The notes beneath the pieces are model-generated. The model was not told where the DNA came from. It worked only from the letters and a program-made list of their open reading frames with translations, and made no database searches. This document shows, piece after piece, positions 52,043-61,213 of a stretch of DNA of 64,000 bases. The position numbers and the translations under genes were made by a program. Position 1 is the stretch's first letter, and each line of letters starts with the position of its first letter. The stretch comes from Streptomyces beihaiensis (GTDB lineage: Bacteria; Actinomycetota; Actinomycetes; Streptomycetales; Streptomycetaceae): positions 1-64,000 of the forward strand of contig NZ_JAPHNL010000112.1 in NCBI RefSeq assembly GCF_026274175.1, in the 5' to 3' direction.

Positions 52043-53956
52043 GTGCCGAATCCGTCTGACGTCCCCAGTCCCGGAGAGCCGCCCCTGCTGTACGACCCGC
52101 CCGAGCTGACCCGCGCCAGCTGGTCTCGGGCGGGCGGCCGCCTGCTGGCCAAGCTGATCGGTGAGTTCGCGTACGAGGGCATCGTCGAGCCGGTCCCCGT
52201 CGACGCGCTGCCGCACGAGACGTCGTACGGCAGCCACGACTACGCCCTGACCGTGCCCCCGGCTCCGGCCACGGCCTCGGCAGCCCCGCAACCGGGACGG
52301 CGCCCCGAGTCGGGAGGAAGCCGCACACTCCGGTTCCGTGCCCGCCGGGGCGCGTACGGCAGCTGGCAGGTGGATCCGGCGAGTATCGGATGGGCCGCGA
52401 CGGACGGCGGCGCCCCGACCGCGCGGCCGCTGGACGACCCGCTTGCCTTCGTCCGGCAGGCCAAGGGCCTCCTCGGTCTCGACGGACCCACGCTCGGACA
52501 CCTCATCCGTGAACTCACCGTCACCCTGGCCGCCGACGCACGGCTCGACCACACCGCGCTGTGCGCCGCCGACCTCGCCGACCTCGGTTACGCGGAGCTG
52601 GAAGGGCACCAGACCGGACACCCCTGGCTCGTCCTGAACAAGGGCCGGCTCGGCTTCTCGGCCGCCGACGCCGCCCGCTGGGCACCCGAGGCCCGCCGCC
52701 GCACCAGCCTGCCCTGGATCGCCGTGCACACGCACCTCGCCACCTACCGCGGCGCCGCGGGCCTGGAGAACGCCGACTCCCTCTACACACGCGAACTCGA
52801 CACCGCGACCCGGCAGATGTTCGCCGACACGCTGCGCGCCCGCGGCCTGGACCCGGCCATGTACCTCTACCTGCCCGTGCACCCGTGGCAGTGGGACGAC
52901 ATCGTGCTGCCGCTCTTCGCGCCCTCCGTGGCCGCGGACCAGATCGTGCCGCTGCCCACCGACGGTGATCTGCGGCTGCCGCAGCAGTCCATCCGTACCT
53001 TCCTCAACACCTCCCGCCCCGACCGGCACACGGTGAAACTCCCGCTATCGGTCCTCAACACACTGGTGTGGCGCGGGCTGCCGACGGAGCGCACACTGGC
53101 CGCTCCCGCCGTCACCGCCTGGATGCAGGGCCTGCGCGACGCCGATCCCTTCCTCAGGAGCGAGTGCGCGGTCGTCCTGCTCGGCGAGGTCGCGTCCGTG
53201 ACCGTCGAGCACCCGCTGTACGACGGGCTCGACGAAGTCCCCTACCAGTACAAGGAACTACTGGGCGCCATCTGGCGCGAGCCGCTCTCCCGCCACCTCG
53301 CACCGGGGGAACGCGCGCGTACGCTCGCGTCCCTGCTCCACGTGGATCCGCGCGGCCGCGCGTTCACCGCTGAACTCGTCGACCGCTCGGGCGTGGCCCC
53401 GAAGACCTGGCTGCGCAGGCTGTTCGCCGCGCTGCTGCCGCCCCTGCTGCACTTCCTGTACCGCTACGGGACCGTCTTCTCGCCACACGGAGAGAACGCC
53501 ATCGTCGTCTTCGACGACCACGATGTGCCCACCCGCCTGGCCGTCAAAGACTTCGTCGACGACGTCAACATCAGCGCGGAGCCGCTGCCCGAGCACGCCG
53601 CGATGCCGCGGGACGTGCGGGACGTGCTGCTCACGGAGCGTCCCGACTTCCTCACCCAGTTCATCCACTCCGGACTCTTCGTCGGCGTCTTCCGGTACCT
53701 GGCGCCGCTCTACGAGGAGCAGCTCGGCCTGCCCGAGACCGAGTTCTGGTCCCTCTTGCGCGCCGAGATCCTCGGCCACCACGCCCGCTTCCCGGAGCTG
53801 AAGGAGCGGTTCGAGATGTTCGACCTCCTCACGCCGCGCATCGAGCGCCTGTGCCTGAACCGCAACCGGCTCCACCTCGACGGCTACCGCGACCGGTCGC
53901 ACCGCCCGCACGCCGCCGTGCACGGCACCGTCGCCAACCCCCTTCACCAGCCGTGA
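52043..53956 (+). CDS. IucA/IucC-family NIS siderophore synthetase (2)
   Basis: 637 aa, near-normal length. Signatures: GHQTGHPWLVLNKGRLGFS, LYLPVHPWQWDDIV, QSIRTFLNTSRPDRHTVKLP and FSPHGENAIVVFDDHDVPT, resembling the DesD/AlcC class. A second synthetase suggests two different condensations per molecule, as in aerobactin-type or achromobactin-type pathways. GTG 52043 with GAGGAG upstream; 57 bp after the GNAT gene. No exporter, receptor or reductase follows; dinG is next. Confidence 0.92.
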   Translation: MPNPSDVPSPGEPPLLYDPPELTRASWSRAGGRLLAKLIGEFAYEGIVEPVPVDALPHETSYGSHDYALTVPPAPATASAAPQPGRRPESGGSRTLRFRARRGAYGSWQVDPASIGWAATDGGAPTARPLDDPLAFVRQAKGLLGLDGPTLGHLIRELTVTLAADARLDHTALCAADLADLGYAELEGHQTGHPWLVLNKGRLGFSAADAARWAPEARRRTSLPWIAVHTHLATYRGAAGLENADSLYTRELDTATRQMFADTLRARGLDPAMYLYLPVHPWQWDDIVLPLFAPSVAADQIVPLPTDGDLRLPQQSIRTFLNTSRPDRHTVKLPLSVLNTLVWRGLPTERTLAAPAVTAWMQGLRDADPFLRSECAVVLLGEVASVTVEHPLYDGLDEVPYQYKELLGAIWREPLSRHLAPGERARTLASLLHVDPRGRAFTAELVDRSGVAPKTWLRRLFAALLPPLLHFLYRYGTVFSPHGENAIVVFDDHDVPTRLAVKDFVDDVNISAEPLPEHAAMPRDVRDVLLTERPDFLTQFIHSGLFVGVFRYLAPLYEEQLGLPETEFWSLLRAEILGHHARFPELKERFEMFDLLTPRIERLCLNRNRLHLDGYRDRSHRPHAAVHGTVANPLHQP

Positions 53957-53996
53957 CCGCCGGGTTGTCAGTGGAGCACCGTAGGGTGGTCGAGCT

Positions 53997-55970
53997 ATGA
54001 CGAAGCCCTCACTCCCCGAGCTCCTGCACGCCGCCGTCACCGCGGTCGGCGGCACCGAGCGCCCTGGCCAGGTCACCATGGCCGAGACGGTCGCCGAGAC
54101 CATCGACGACGGTTCCCACCTGCTCGTCCAGGCGGGCACCGGCACCGGAAAGTCGCTCGGCTACCTCGTGCCCGCCCTGGCCCACGGGGAGCGCGTCGTG
54201 GTGGCCACCGCCACGCTCGCCCTGCAGCGCCAGCTCGTCGAGCGGGACCTGCCCCGCACCGTCGACGCACTGCACCCGCTGCTGCGCCGCCGCCCCGACT
54301 TCGCCATGCTCAAGGGACGGTCCAACTATCTGTGCCTGCACCGGCTCCACGAGGGCGTGCCGCAGGATGAGGAAGAGGGCCTGTTCGACCAGTTCGAGGC
54401 GGCCGCCCCGACCAGCAAGCTGGGCCAGGACCTGCTGCGGATGCGGGACTGGGCGGACGAGACGGAGACGGGCGACCGCGACGACCTCACGCCGGGCGTC
54501 TCGGACCGGGCATGGGCGCAGGTCTCGGTCTCCTCCCGGGAGTGCCTGGGCGCATCGAAATGCGCGTACGGACAGGAGTGCTTCGCCGAGCTGTCGCGCG
54601 AGCGCGCCAAGCTCGCCGACGTCATCGTGACCAACCACGCCCTCCTCGCCATCGATGCCATCGAAGGCGCCCCCGTCCTGCCGCAGCACGAGGTCCTGAT
54701 CGTCGACGAGGCCCATGAGCTGGTCTCCCGCGTGACCGGTGTGGCGACCGGCGAACTGACCCCCGGGCAGGTCAACCGCGCGGTGCGTCGAGCGGCCAAG
54801 CTGGTCGACGAGAAGGCCGCCGACCAGCTCCAGACCGCCGCCGAGGGGTTCGAGCGGCTGATGGAGCTGGCGCTGCCGGGGCGCCTGGAGGAGATCCCGG
54901 AAGACCTGGGTTACGCGCTCATGGCGCTGCGGGACGCTGCCCGTACGGTGATCACCGCGCTGGGGTCCACCCGGGACAAGTCCGTCCAGGACGAGGACGC
55001 GGTGCGTAAGCAGGCCCTCGCCTCGGTGGAGACGGTCCACGACGTGGCGGAGCGTGTGACGAACGGTTCGGAGTACGACGTCGTCTGGTACGAGCGGCAC
55101 GACCGGTTCGGGGCCTCCCTGCGCGTGGCGCCGATGTCCGTGTCCGGGCTGCTGAGGGAGAAGCTCTTCTCCGACCGGTCCGTCATCCTCACGTCGGCGA
55201 CCCTGAAACTCGGCGGGGACTTCAACGGCGTCGGTGCATCCCTCGGCCTGGCCCCGGAGGGCACGAGCGGGGACGACCTGCCCGTGTGGAAGGGAGTGGA
55301 TGTCGGCTCGCCGTTCGACTATCCGAAGCAGGGCATTCTCTACGTGGCCAAGCACCTGGCCCGCCCCGCCCGCGACGGCGCGCGGACCGACATGATGGAC
55401 GAGCTGTCCGAGCTGATGCAGGCCGCCGGCGGCAGGACGCTCGGGCTCTTCTCCTCGATGCGCGCCGCTCAGGCGGCGGCCGAGGAACTGCGTCCCCGCC
55501 TCCCCGAGTTCCCGATCCTGCTGCAGGGCGAGGACACCCTCGGTGAGCTGATCAAGGGTTTCGCCGCGGACCCGAAGACGTGCTTGTTCGGCACGTTGTC
55601 GCTGTGGCAGGGCGTGGACGTGCCCGGCACCGGCTGCCAGCTGGTCGTCATGGACAAGATCCCGTTTCCGCGCCCCGACGACCCTCTGATGAGCGCCCGC
55701 CAGAAGGCGGTCGAGGAGGCGGGCGGCAATGGCTTCATGGCCGTCGCGGCGACACATGCCGCGCTGCTCATGGCGCAGGGCGCGGGCCGACTCGTGCGGG
55801 CGACCGGCGACCGCGGGGTGGTGGCCGTACTCGATCCGCGGCTGGCTACGGCACGGTACGGAAGCTATCTGCGTGCCTCCATGCCGGACTTCTGGTACAC
55901 GACAGACCGTAATCAGGTGCGCCGGTCGCTCGCGGCGATCGACGCGGCGGCGAAGGCGGAGGAGAAGTGA
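53997..55970 (+). CDS. dinG: ATP-dependent DNA helicase DinG
   Basis: 657-aa XPD-like 5'-3' helicase. Walker A QAGTGTGKSLGY (about 46-56), four Fe-S cysteines in YLCLHRLH, ECLGASKCAYGQECF, Walker B VDEAHEL, and C-terminal VTHA-like helicase motifs (LWQGVDVPGTGCQLVVMDKI and QGAGRLVRATGDRG). ATG 53997 follows TAGGGT by about 9 nt, consistent with a leaderless start. It lies convergent with lexA across a hairpin terminator. Roles in R-loop and G-quadruplex removal are known for the family. Confidence 0.92.
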   Translation: MTKPSLPELLHAAVTAVGGTERPGQVTMAETVAETIDDGSHLLVQAGTGTGKSLGYLVPALAHGERVVVATATLALQRQLVERDLPRTVDALHPLLRRRPDFAMLKGRSNYLCLHRLHEGVPQDEEEGLFDQFEAAAPTSKLGQDLLRMRDWADETETGDRDDLTPGVSDRAWAQVSVSSRECLGASKCAYGQECFAELSRERAKLADVIVTNHALLAIDAIEGAPVLPQHEVLIVDEAHELVSRVTGVATGELTPGQVNRAVRRAAKLVDEKAADQLQTAAEGFERLMELALPGRLEEIPEDLGYALMALRDAARTVITALGSTRDKSVQDEDAVRKQALASVETVHDVAERVTNGSEYDVVWYERHDRFGASLRVAPMSVSGLLREKLFSDRSVILTSATLKLGGDFNGVGASLGLAPEGTSGDDLPVWKGVDVGSPFDYPKQGILYVAKHLARPARDGARTDMMDELSELMQAAGGRTLGLFSSMRAAQAAAEELRPRLPEFPILLQGEDTLGELIKGFAADPKTCLFGTLSLWQGVDVPGTGCQLVVMDKIPFPRPDDPLMSARQKAVEEAGGNGFMAVAATHAALLMAQGAGRLVRATGDRGVVAVLDPRLATARYGSYLRASMPDFWYTTDRNQVRRSLAAIDAAAKAEEK

Positions 55971-56009
55971 CGTAGGGCCGGTCCGGCCACATCAGGCAGA
56001 ATCGGCCGA

Positions 56010-56065
56010 CCGGACAGGGACGACCCGGACGGGGGGCGACCCGGACAGGGACGACCCGGACGGGG
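56010..56065. repeat. Tandem 30-bp direct repeat
   Basis: Two near-identical copies of CCGGACAGGGACGACCCGG plus flanks (56010-56035 and 56040-56065), 30 bp apart, in the dinG-lexA spacer. Function unknown. Confidence 0.6.
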
Positions 56066-56099
56066 CCGAGAGTGGGAACATCCGTTCCGAGCCGGGGCG

Positions 56100-56153
56100 C
56101 CTGACAGCGCTGGGCCCCGGAACCGGCGCAGTTGGTCCCGGGGCCCGGTCAGG
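56100..56153. terminator. Bidirectional terminator between dinG and lexA
   Basis: Inner arms GGGCCCCGG (56112-56120) and CCGGGGCCC (56138-56146), with outer arms CCTGAC (56100-56105) and GTCAGG (56148-56153). It lies between the convergent dinG and lexA stops. Confidence 0.7.
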
Positions 56154-56162
56154 GAGGCAGGG

Positions 56163-56948
56163 TCACACACGTCGCAGAACGGCCACCACCTTGCCGAGGA
56201 TCGTCGCCTCGTCGCCGGGGATCGGCTGGTACGCGGAGTTGTGCGGGAGCAGCCAGACATGGCCCTCCTCGCGCTTGAAACGCTTGACGGTGGCCTCGCC
56301 GTCGAGCATGGCGGCCACGATGTCTCCGTTCTCCGCGACCGGCTGGCGACGGACCGTGACCCAGTCCCCGTCGCAGATCGCCGCCTCGATCATCGAGTCG
56401 CCGACGACCTTCAGGACGAACAGCTCGCCGTCACCGACCAGCTGGCGGGGGAGGGGAAAGACGTCCTCGACGGACTCCTCGGCGAGGATCGGGCCACCGG
56501 CGGCGATGCGGCCGACCAGCGGCACATACGACGCCGAGGGCTTGCCCGCCGTGTCCGTGGGCTGCGCGCTGGGCTGGTCCGAGCCCCGGACCTCGTACGC
56601 GCGCGGGCGGTGCGGGTCACGGCGCAGGAAGCCCTTGCGCTCGAGCGCCATCAGCTGGTGCGCCACCGACGACGTGCTGGACAGGCCCACCGCCTGACCG
56701 ATCTCCCGCATGGACGGCGGGTATCCCCGACGCTGTACGGAATCCCGGATGACCTCGATCACGCGCCGCTGGCGGTCGGTGAGGCCGGAGCTGTCCGCGC
56801 GGATCCCTGGAGGTCGGCCGGGCAGTGAACGCCCGGTCTTGGGGCCCTCCGGATTCATGGCTGCGTCGTTCACGGCATGCACCGGCTCGAGTCGGCCCTG
56901 GGCGCGGCCCTGGGCAGTGATGGTGGCACTGTCTGCGGTGGTGGTCAC
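56163..56948 (-). CDS. lexA: SOS repressor LexA
   Basis: 261 aa. N-terminal winged HTH ([20 protein letters not shown]). Self-cleavage at Ala150-Gly151 in [10 protein letters not shown], with catalytic Ser185 (VGDSMIEAA) and Lys222 ([12 protein letters not shown]). The first 50 residues form a non-conserved leader; ATG at about 56858 (MNPEGPKTG) is an alternative start to GTG 56948. It represses recA and itself through the boxes at 15884 and 57016. Divergent from nrdR. Confidence 0.96.
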   Translation of the reverse strand: MTTTADSATITAQGRAQGRLEPVHAVNDAAMNPEGPKTGRSLPGRPPGIRADSSGLTDRQRRVIEVIRDSVQRRGYPPSMREIGQAVGLSSTSSVAHQLMALERKGFLRRDPHRPRAYEVRGSDQPSAQPTDTAGKPSASYVPLVGRIAAGGPILAEESVEDVFPLPRQLVGDGELFVLKVVGDSMIEAAICDGDWVTVRRQPVAENGDIVAAMLDGEATVKRFKREEGHVWLLPHNSAYQPIPGDEATILGKVVAVLRRV

Positions 56949-57015
56949 GTCGGTCGGCCCCTCTCGAGAATGTCTCCCTAGCTAGCCAACGGTAGTTCCT
57001 TTCGAAAGGTTGCGC

Positions 57016-57030
57016 CAAACACACGTTCGA
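57016..57030 (-). promoter_or_regulatory. LexA box of the lexA promoter
   Basis: On the minus strand this reads TCGAACGTGTGTTTG, a close match to the actinobacterial SOS consensus (CGAAC-N4-GTTTG/GTTCG), 68 bp before the lexA start. Autoregulation of lexA is expected. Confidence 0.9.
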
Positions 57031-57303
57031 GTGAAAAATTCCAGATTACTTGTCGTGATCATGTGCCCAGGTGTATGCGGAGTGCGTGCGCGAGGGTCAT
57101 TTCCGCTCAATCCGGTACGCTTCACCGCCGGGGCGGACACCTCCTGCGCAGGCTTCCCCAGTCTGCCACTCGCCCCCTCCTCGACCGGGCACCGCCCCTC
57201 CGTCGAGCGCCGCCCCGCGGGGCGGCCGCGCCCCGTGGCCTGATGCGGCGCGCGGGCCGAACTCGGGCCGTGCGACACGCTCTAGCGCCAAAAAGGCAGT
57301 CGA

Positions 57304-57320
57304 ACCCCAGATGTAGTGGT
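57304..57320 (+). promoter_or_regulatory. NrdR box 1 upstream of nrdR-nrdJ
   Basis: ACCCCAGATGTAGTGGT resembles the actinobacterial NrdR operator (ACCACTA-type half sites around an AT centre). It is paired with box 2 exactly 31 bp downstream, the normal spacing of NrdR boxes. Confidence 0.8.
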
Positions 57321-57334
57321 TGGATTGCATCAGT

Positions 57335-57351
57335 GGCCCAGAAGTTGTGGT
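57335..57351 (+). promoter_or_regulatory. NrdR box 2 upstream of nrdR-nrdJ
   Basis: GGCCCAGAAGTTGTGGT agrees with box 1 at 13 of 17 positions in register. The 31-bp centre-to-centre spacing is three helical turns, as expected for two NrdR boxes on one face of the DNA. The rest of the lexA-nrdR gap holds an 18-bp GC palindrome (57209-57226); no B12 riboswitch is seen. Confidence 0.8.
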
Positions 57352-57461
57352 CCCCCGTCCTCGAGCGTCGGTGGCATCGCCTATGCTTGGGGCTGCTTCG
57401 AGGGGCGTGAACCAGCCTCTCGTGGCTATCGAGTCGTGCCGTGAAGGAGGGTTGGGAGTTC

Positions 57462-58007
57462 ATGCACTGCCCCTTCTGCAGGCATCCCGACAGCCGTGTC
57501 GTCGACAGTCGGACCACCGACGACGGCACGTCCATCCGCCGCCGCCGTCAGTGCCCGGACTGCTCCCGTCGATTCACGACGGTGGAGACGTGCTCACTGA
57601 TGGTGATCAAGCGGAGCGGAGTCACCGAGCCCTTCAGTCGCACCAAGGTCATCAACGGCGTGCGCAAGGCGTGCCAGGGACGCCCGGTGACCGAGGACGC
57701 CCTCGCCCAGCTCGGCCAGCGGGTCGAGGAGGCGGTGCGGGCCACCGGAAGCGCCGAGCTGACCACCCATGACGTGGGTCTGGCCATACTCGGCCCGCTC
57801 CAGGAGCTCGACCTCGTCGCCTACCTGCGGTTCGCGTCCGTGTACCGGGCGTTCGACTCGCTGGAGGACTTCGAGGCGGCGATCGCGGAACTGAGGGAAC
57901 AGGCGCCCGGGGCGGAGCCGGGCGGCGCGGGCGGACCGCGCGCGGAGAGCGACGGCGGGACCGGGGGGACTGCGGAGGTCCCCGTGCCCGCCCGCGCCGC
58001 CGACTGA
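57462..58007 (+). CDS. nrdR: Transcriptional repressor NrdR
   Basis: 181 aa. Zinc ribbon Cys3, Cys6, Cys31, Cys34 (MHCPFC and QCPDC), then the ATP-cone domain ([38 protein letters not shown]). NrdR senses ATP/dATP and represses ribonucleotide reductase genes. The C-terminus carries a Gly/Ala-rich tail beyond the usual 150-160 residues. ATG 57462 is preferred over an in-frame start 21 nt earlier because MHCPFC is the invariant N-terminus. It is followed 138 bp later by nrdJ. Confidence 0.96.
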   Translation: MHCPFCRHPDSRVVDSRTTDDGTSIRRRRQCPDCSRRFTTVETCSLMVIKRSGVTEPFSRTKVINGVRKACQGRPVTEDALAQLGQRVEEAVRATGSAELTTHDVGLAILGPLQELDLVAYLRFASVYRAFDSLEDFEAAIAELREQAPGAEPGGAGGPRAESDGGTGGTAEVPVPARAAD

Positions 58008-58145
58008 CCCGGCCGGGGTCGGTCGGCGGCGGATCAGAGACCTGTCGCAGCCGGTGAGAACGACGGCCGCGACACAAGACACACACCGTGCCACGGGAAG
58101 ATCGTGGCACTTCAGGGCGTTTTAGCCCGATGTATGGGAGGCGGC

Positions 58146-61043
58146 ATGACAGAGACGGCGAGCGGTCCGGCAGCGCGAGGTTCCCGAGCCAAGGGTTCCA
58201 AGGCCGGCAAGGGCCTGCGTATCGAGCGCATCCACACCACCCCCGGCGTGCATCCGTACGACGAGGTGGAGTGGGCGCATCGTGACGTCGTCATGACCAA
58301 CTGGCGCGACGGCTCGGTCAACTTCGAGCAGCGTGGCGTCGAGTTCCCCGAGTTCTGGTCGGTGAACGCGGTCAACATCGTCACCAGCAAGTACTTCAGG
58401 GGCGCCGTGGGCACCCCGCAGCGTGAGGTGAGCCTGAAGCAGCTCATCGACCGCATCGTGAAGACGTACCGCAAGGCCGGTGAGGACTACAAGTACTTCG
58501 CCTCGCCCGCCGACGCCGAGATCTTCGAGCACGAGCTGGCCTATGCCCTCCTGCACCAGATCTTCAGCTTCAACTCGCCGGTCTGGTTCAACGTCGGAAC
58601 GCCGCAGCCCCAGCAGGTCTCCGCCTGCTTCATCCTGTCCGTCGACGACTCCATGGAGTCGATCCTCGACTGGTACAAGGAAGAGGGCATGATCTTCAAG
58701 GGCGGCTCCGGGGCCGGCCTGAACCTCTCCCGTATCCGCTCTTCCAAGGAACTGCTCTCCTCCGGCGGCAACGCCTCGGGTCCCGTCTCCTTCATGCGCG
58801 GTGCCGACGCCTCTGCAGGAACGATCAAGTCCGGTGGGGCCACGCGCCGGGCGGCGAAGATGGTCATTCTCGACGTCGACCACCCCGACATCGAGGACTT
58901 CATCGAGACCAAGGTGAAGGAGGAGGAGAAGATCCGCGCGCTGCGCGACGCGGGCTTCGACATGGACCTGGGCGGCGACGACATCACGTCCGTCCAGTAC
59001 CAGAACGCCAACAACTCGGTCCGTGTGAACGACGAGTTCATGAAGGCCGTCGAGTCGGGGTCCAAGTTCGGCCTGCGCGGCCGCATGGACGGCGAGGTCA
59101 TCGAGGAGGTCGACGCCAAGGCGCTCTTCCGCAAGATGGCCGAGGCCGCCTGGGCCTGCGCCGACCCCGGTATTCAGTACGACGACACCATCAACCACTG
59201 GCACACGTGCCCGGAATCCGGCCGGATCAACGGCTCGAACCCGTGCAGCGAGTACATGCACCTGGACAACACGTCCTGCAACCTCGCCTCGCTGAACCTG
59301 ATGAAGTTCCTCAAGGACGACGGCAAGGGCAACCAGTCCTTCGACGTCGAGCGCTTCGCGAAGGTCGTCGAGCTGGTCATCACCGCGATGGACATCTCGA
59401 TCTGCTTCGCGGACTTCCCGACGCAGAAGATCGGCGAGAACACCCGGGCCTTCCGCCAGCTCGGTATCGGCTACGCGAACCTGGGCGCCCTGCTCATGGC
59501 GACCGGCCACGCCTACGACTCGGACGGCGGGCGCGCCCTCGCCGGCGCCATCACGTCGCTGATGACGGGTACGTCCTACAAGCGCTCCGCCGAGCTGGCC
59601 GCGGTCGTCGGCCCGTACGACGGCTACGCCAAGAACGCCACCCCGCACCAGCGGGTGATGAAGCAGCACGCCGACGCCAATGCCGCGGCCGTCCGCATGG
59701 ACGACCTGGACACCCCGATCTGGGCCGCCGCCACGGAGGCATGGCAGGACGTGGTCCGCCTCGGCGCGAAGAACGGTTTCCGTAACTCGCAGGCATCGGT
59801 CATCGCCCCGACCGGCACCATCGGTCTCGCGATGTCCTGCGACACCACCGGCCTGGAGCCCGACCTCGCCCTGGTCAAGTTCAAGAAGCTGGTCGGTGGC
59901 GGCTCGATGCAGATCGTCAACGGCACCGTGCCGCAGGCCCTGCGCCGCCTGGGCTACCAGGAGGAGCAGATCGAGGCGATCGTCGCGCACATCGCCGAGA
60001 ACGGGAACGTCATCGACGCTCCCGGCCTCAAGCTTGAGCACTACGAGGTGTTCGACTGCGCCATGGGCGAGCGTTCCATCTCCGCGATGGGCCACGTCCG
60101 CATGATGGCCGCGATCCAGCCGTGGATCTCCGGCGCCCTGTCCAAGACGGTCAACATGCCGGAGTCGGCGACCGTCGAGGAGGTCGAGGAGATCTACTTC
60201 GAGGCATGGAAGCTCGGCGTCAAGGCGCTCGCGATCTACCGTGACAACTGCAAGGTCGGCCAGCCCCTCTCCGCCAAGAAGAAGGAGCAGGAGAAGGCCG
60301 AGGTCACGGAGAAGACCGAGGCGACCATCCGCGAGGCCGTCGAGAAGGTCGTCGAGTACCGCCCGGTCCGCAAGCGTCTGCCCAAGGGCCGTCCCGGCAT
60401 CACCACCTCCTTCACGGTGGGCGGCGCCGAGGGCTACATGACCGCCAACTCCTACCCGGACGACGGTCTCGGCGAGGTCTTCTTGAAGATGTCCAAGCAG
60501 GGCTCGACCCTCGCGGGCATGATGGACGCCTTCTCCATCGCCGTCTCGGTCGGACTGCAGTACGGCGTGCCGCTCGAGACGTACGTCTCGAAGTTCACCA
60601 ACATGCGCTTCGAACCGGCCGGCATGACGGACGACCCGGACGTGCGGATGGCGCAGTCGATCGTCGACTACATCTTCCGCCGCCTGGCGCTCGACTTCCT
60701 GCCCTTCGAGACGCGCTCCGCGCTCGGCATCCACTCCGCCGAGGAGCGTCAGCGCCACTTGGAGACCGGCTCGTACGAGCCGACGGAGGACGAGGTCGAC
60801 GTCGAGGGCCTGGCGCAGTCCGCGCCCCGGCAGATCGAGTCCCCGAAGGCCGTTCAGGCACCGCAGGCCGAGACCGCCGACAAGCCCGCCTCGAAGCAGG
60901 CGCACACCAGCGCCGAACTCGTCGAGATGCAGCTGGGCATCCAGGCCGACGCCCCGCTCTGCTTCTCCTGCGGCACCAAGATGCAGCGCGCCGGCTCCTG
61001 CTACATCTGCGAGGGCTGCGGCTCCACCAGCGGCTGCAGCTGA
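58146..61043 (+). CDS. nrdJ: Adenosylcobalamin-dependent ribonucleotide reductase NrdJ (class II)
   Basis: 965 aa. Reduces ribonucleotides oxygen-independently with B12. N-terminal segment GVEFPEFWSVNAVNIVTSKYF, the active-site Cys in SACFILSVDDSMES, and substrate loop NPCSEYMHLDNTSCNLASLN are clear. C-terminal Cys-rich tail has CFSCGTKMQRAG and CEGCGSTSGCS, the thioredoxin-type redox/zinc end. ATG 58146 has GGGAGG upstream. Co-transcribed with nrdR, ended by the 15-bp hairpin at 61111. Confidence 0.96.
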   Translation: MTETASGPAARGSRAKGSKAGKGLRIERIHTTPGVHPYDEVEWAHRDVVMTNWRDGSVNFEQRGVEFPEFWSVNAVNIVTSKYFRGAVGTPQREVSLKQLIDRIVKTYRKAGEDYKYFASPADAEIFEHELAYALLHQIFSFNSPVWFNVGTPQPQQVSACFILSVDDSMESILDWYKEEGMIFKGGSGAGLNLSRIRSSKELLSSGGNASGPVSFMRGADASAGTIKSGGATRRAAKMVILDVDHPDIEDFIETKVKEEEKIRALRDAGFDMDLGGDDITSVQYQNANNSVRVNDEFMKAVESGSKFGLRGRMDGEVIEEVDAKALFRKMAEAAWACADPGIQYDDTINHWHTCPESGRINGSNPCSEYMHLDNTSCNLASLNLMKFLKDDGKGNQSFDVERFAKVVELVITAMDISICFADFPTQKIGENTRAFRQLGIGYANLGALLMATGHAYDSDGGRALAGAITSLMTGTSYKRSAELAAVVGPYDGYAKNATPHQRVMKQHADANAAAVRMDDLDTPIWAAATEAWQDVVRLGAKNGFRNSQASVIAPTGTIGLAMSCDTTGLEPDLALVKFKKLVGGGSMQIVNGTVPQALRRLGYQEEQIEAIVAHIAENGNVIDAPGLKLEHYEVFDCAMGERSISAMGHVRMMAAIQPWISGALSKTVNMPESATVEEVEEIYFEAWKLGVKALAIYRDNCKVGQPLSAKKKEQEKAEVTEKTEATIREAVEKVVEYRPVRKRLPKGRPGITTSFTVGGAEGYMTANSYPDDGLGEVFLKMSKQGSTLAGMMDAFSIAVSVGLQYGVPLETYVSKFTNMRFEPAGMTDDPDVRMAQSIVDYIFRRLALDFLPFETRSALGIHSAEERQRHLETGSYEPTEDEVDVEGLAQSAPRQIESPKAVQAPQAETADKPASKQAHTSAELVEMQLGIQADAPLCFSCGTKMQRAGSCYICEGCGSTSGCS

Positions 61044-61110
61044 AAACGGGCGGAATTGCATCTGCTGCATCATTGAGCACCCGTTGCTGAGGTCGTTGAC
61101 CAGCACGTGA

Positions 61111-61143
61111 GAGAGGGAGCCGACCTTCGGTCGGCTCCCTCTC
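61111..61143 (+). terminator. Terminator of nrdJ with UUCG tetraloop
   Basis: Perfect 15-bp arms (61111-61125 and 61129-61143; right arm GGTCGGCTCCCTCTC) capped by a C-TTCG-G tetraloop. It also marks the boundary with the recombinase module. Confidence 0.9.
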
Positions 61144-61183
61144 TGCTGTTACCGGCCTGGACTGATGCCGTCTGCGGCGTAAC

Positions 61184-61213
61184 CGATGCATCGATGTTGC
61201 GTTGAATGCATCG
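61184..61213. repeat. Inverted repeat at the start of the recombinase gene
   Basis: CGATGCAT (61184-61191) and ATGCATCG (61206-61213) are inverted, the second overlapping the GTG at 61213. TGCATC also occurs at 61057-61062 and 61066-61071. This could be an operator for the HTH protein or a recombinase binding site. Confidence 0.6.

Noticed and set aside
57031-57461. Adenosylcobalamin riboswitch before nrdR-nrdJ
   Set aside because: The B12 box pattern was looked for and not seen; the NrdR boxes explain the region better.
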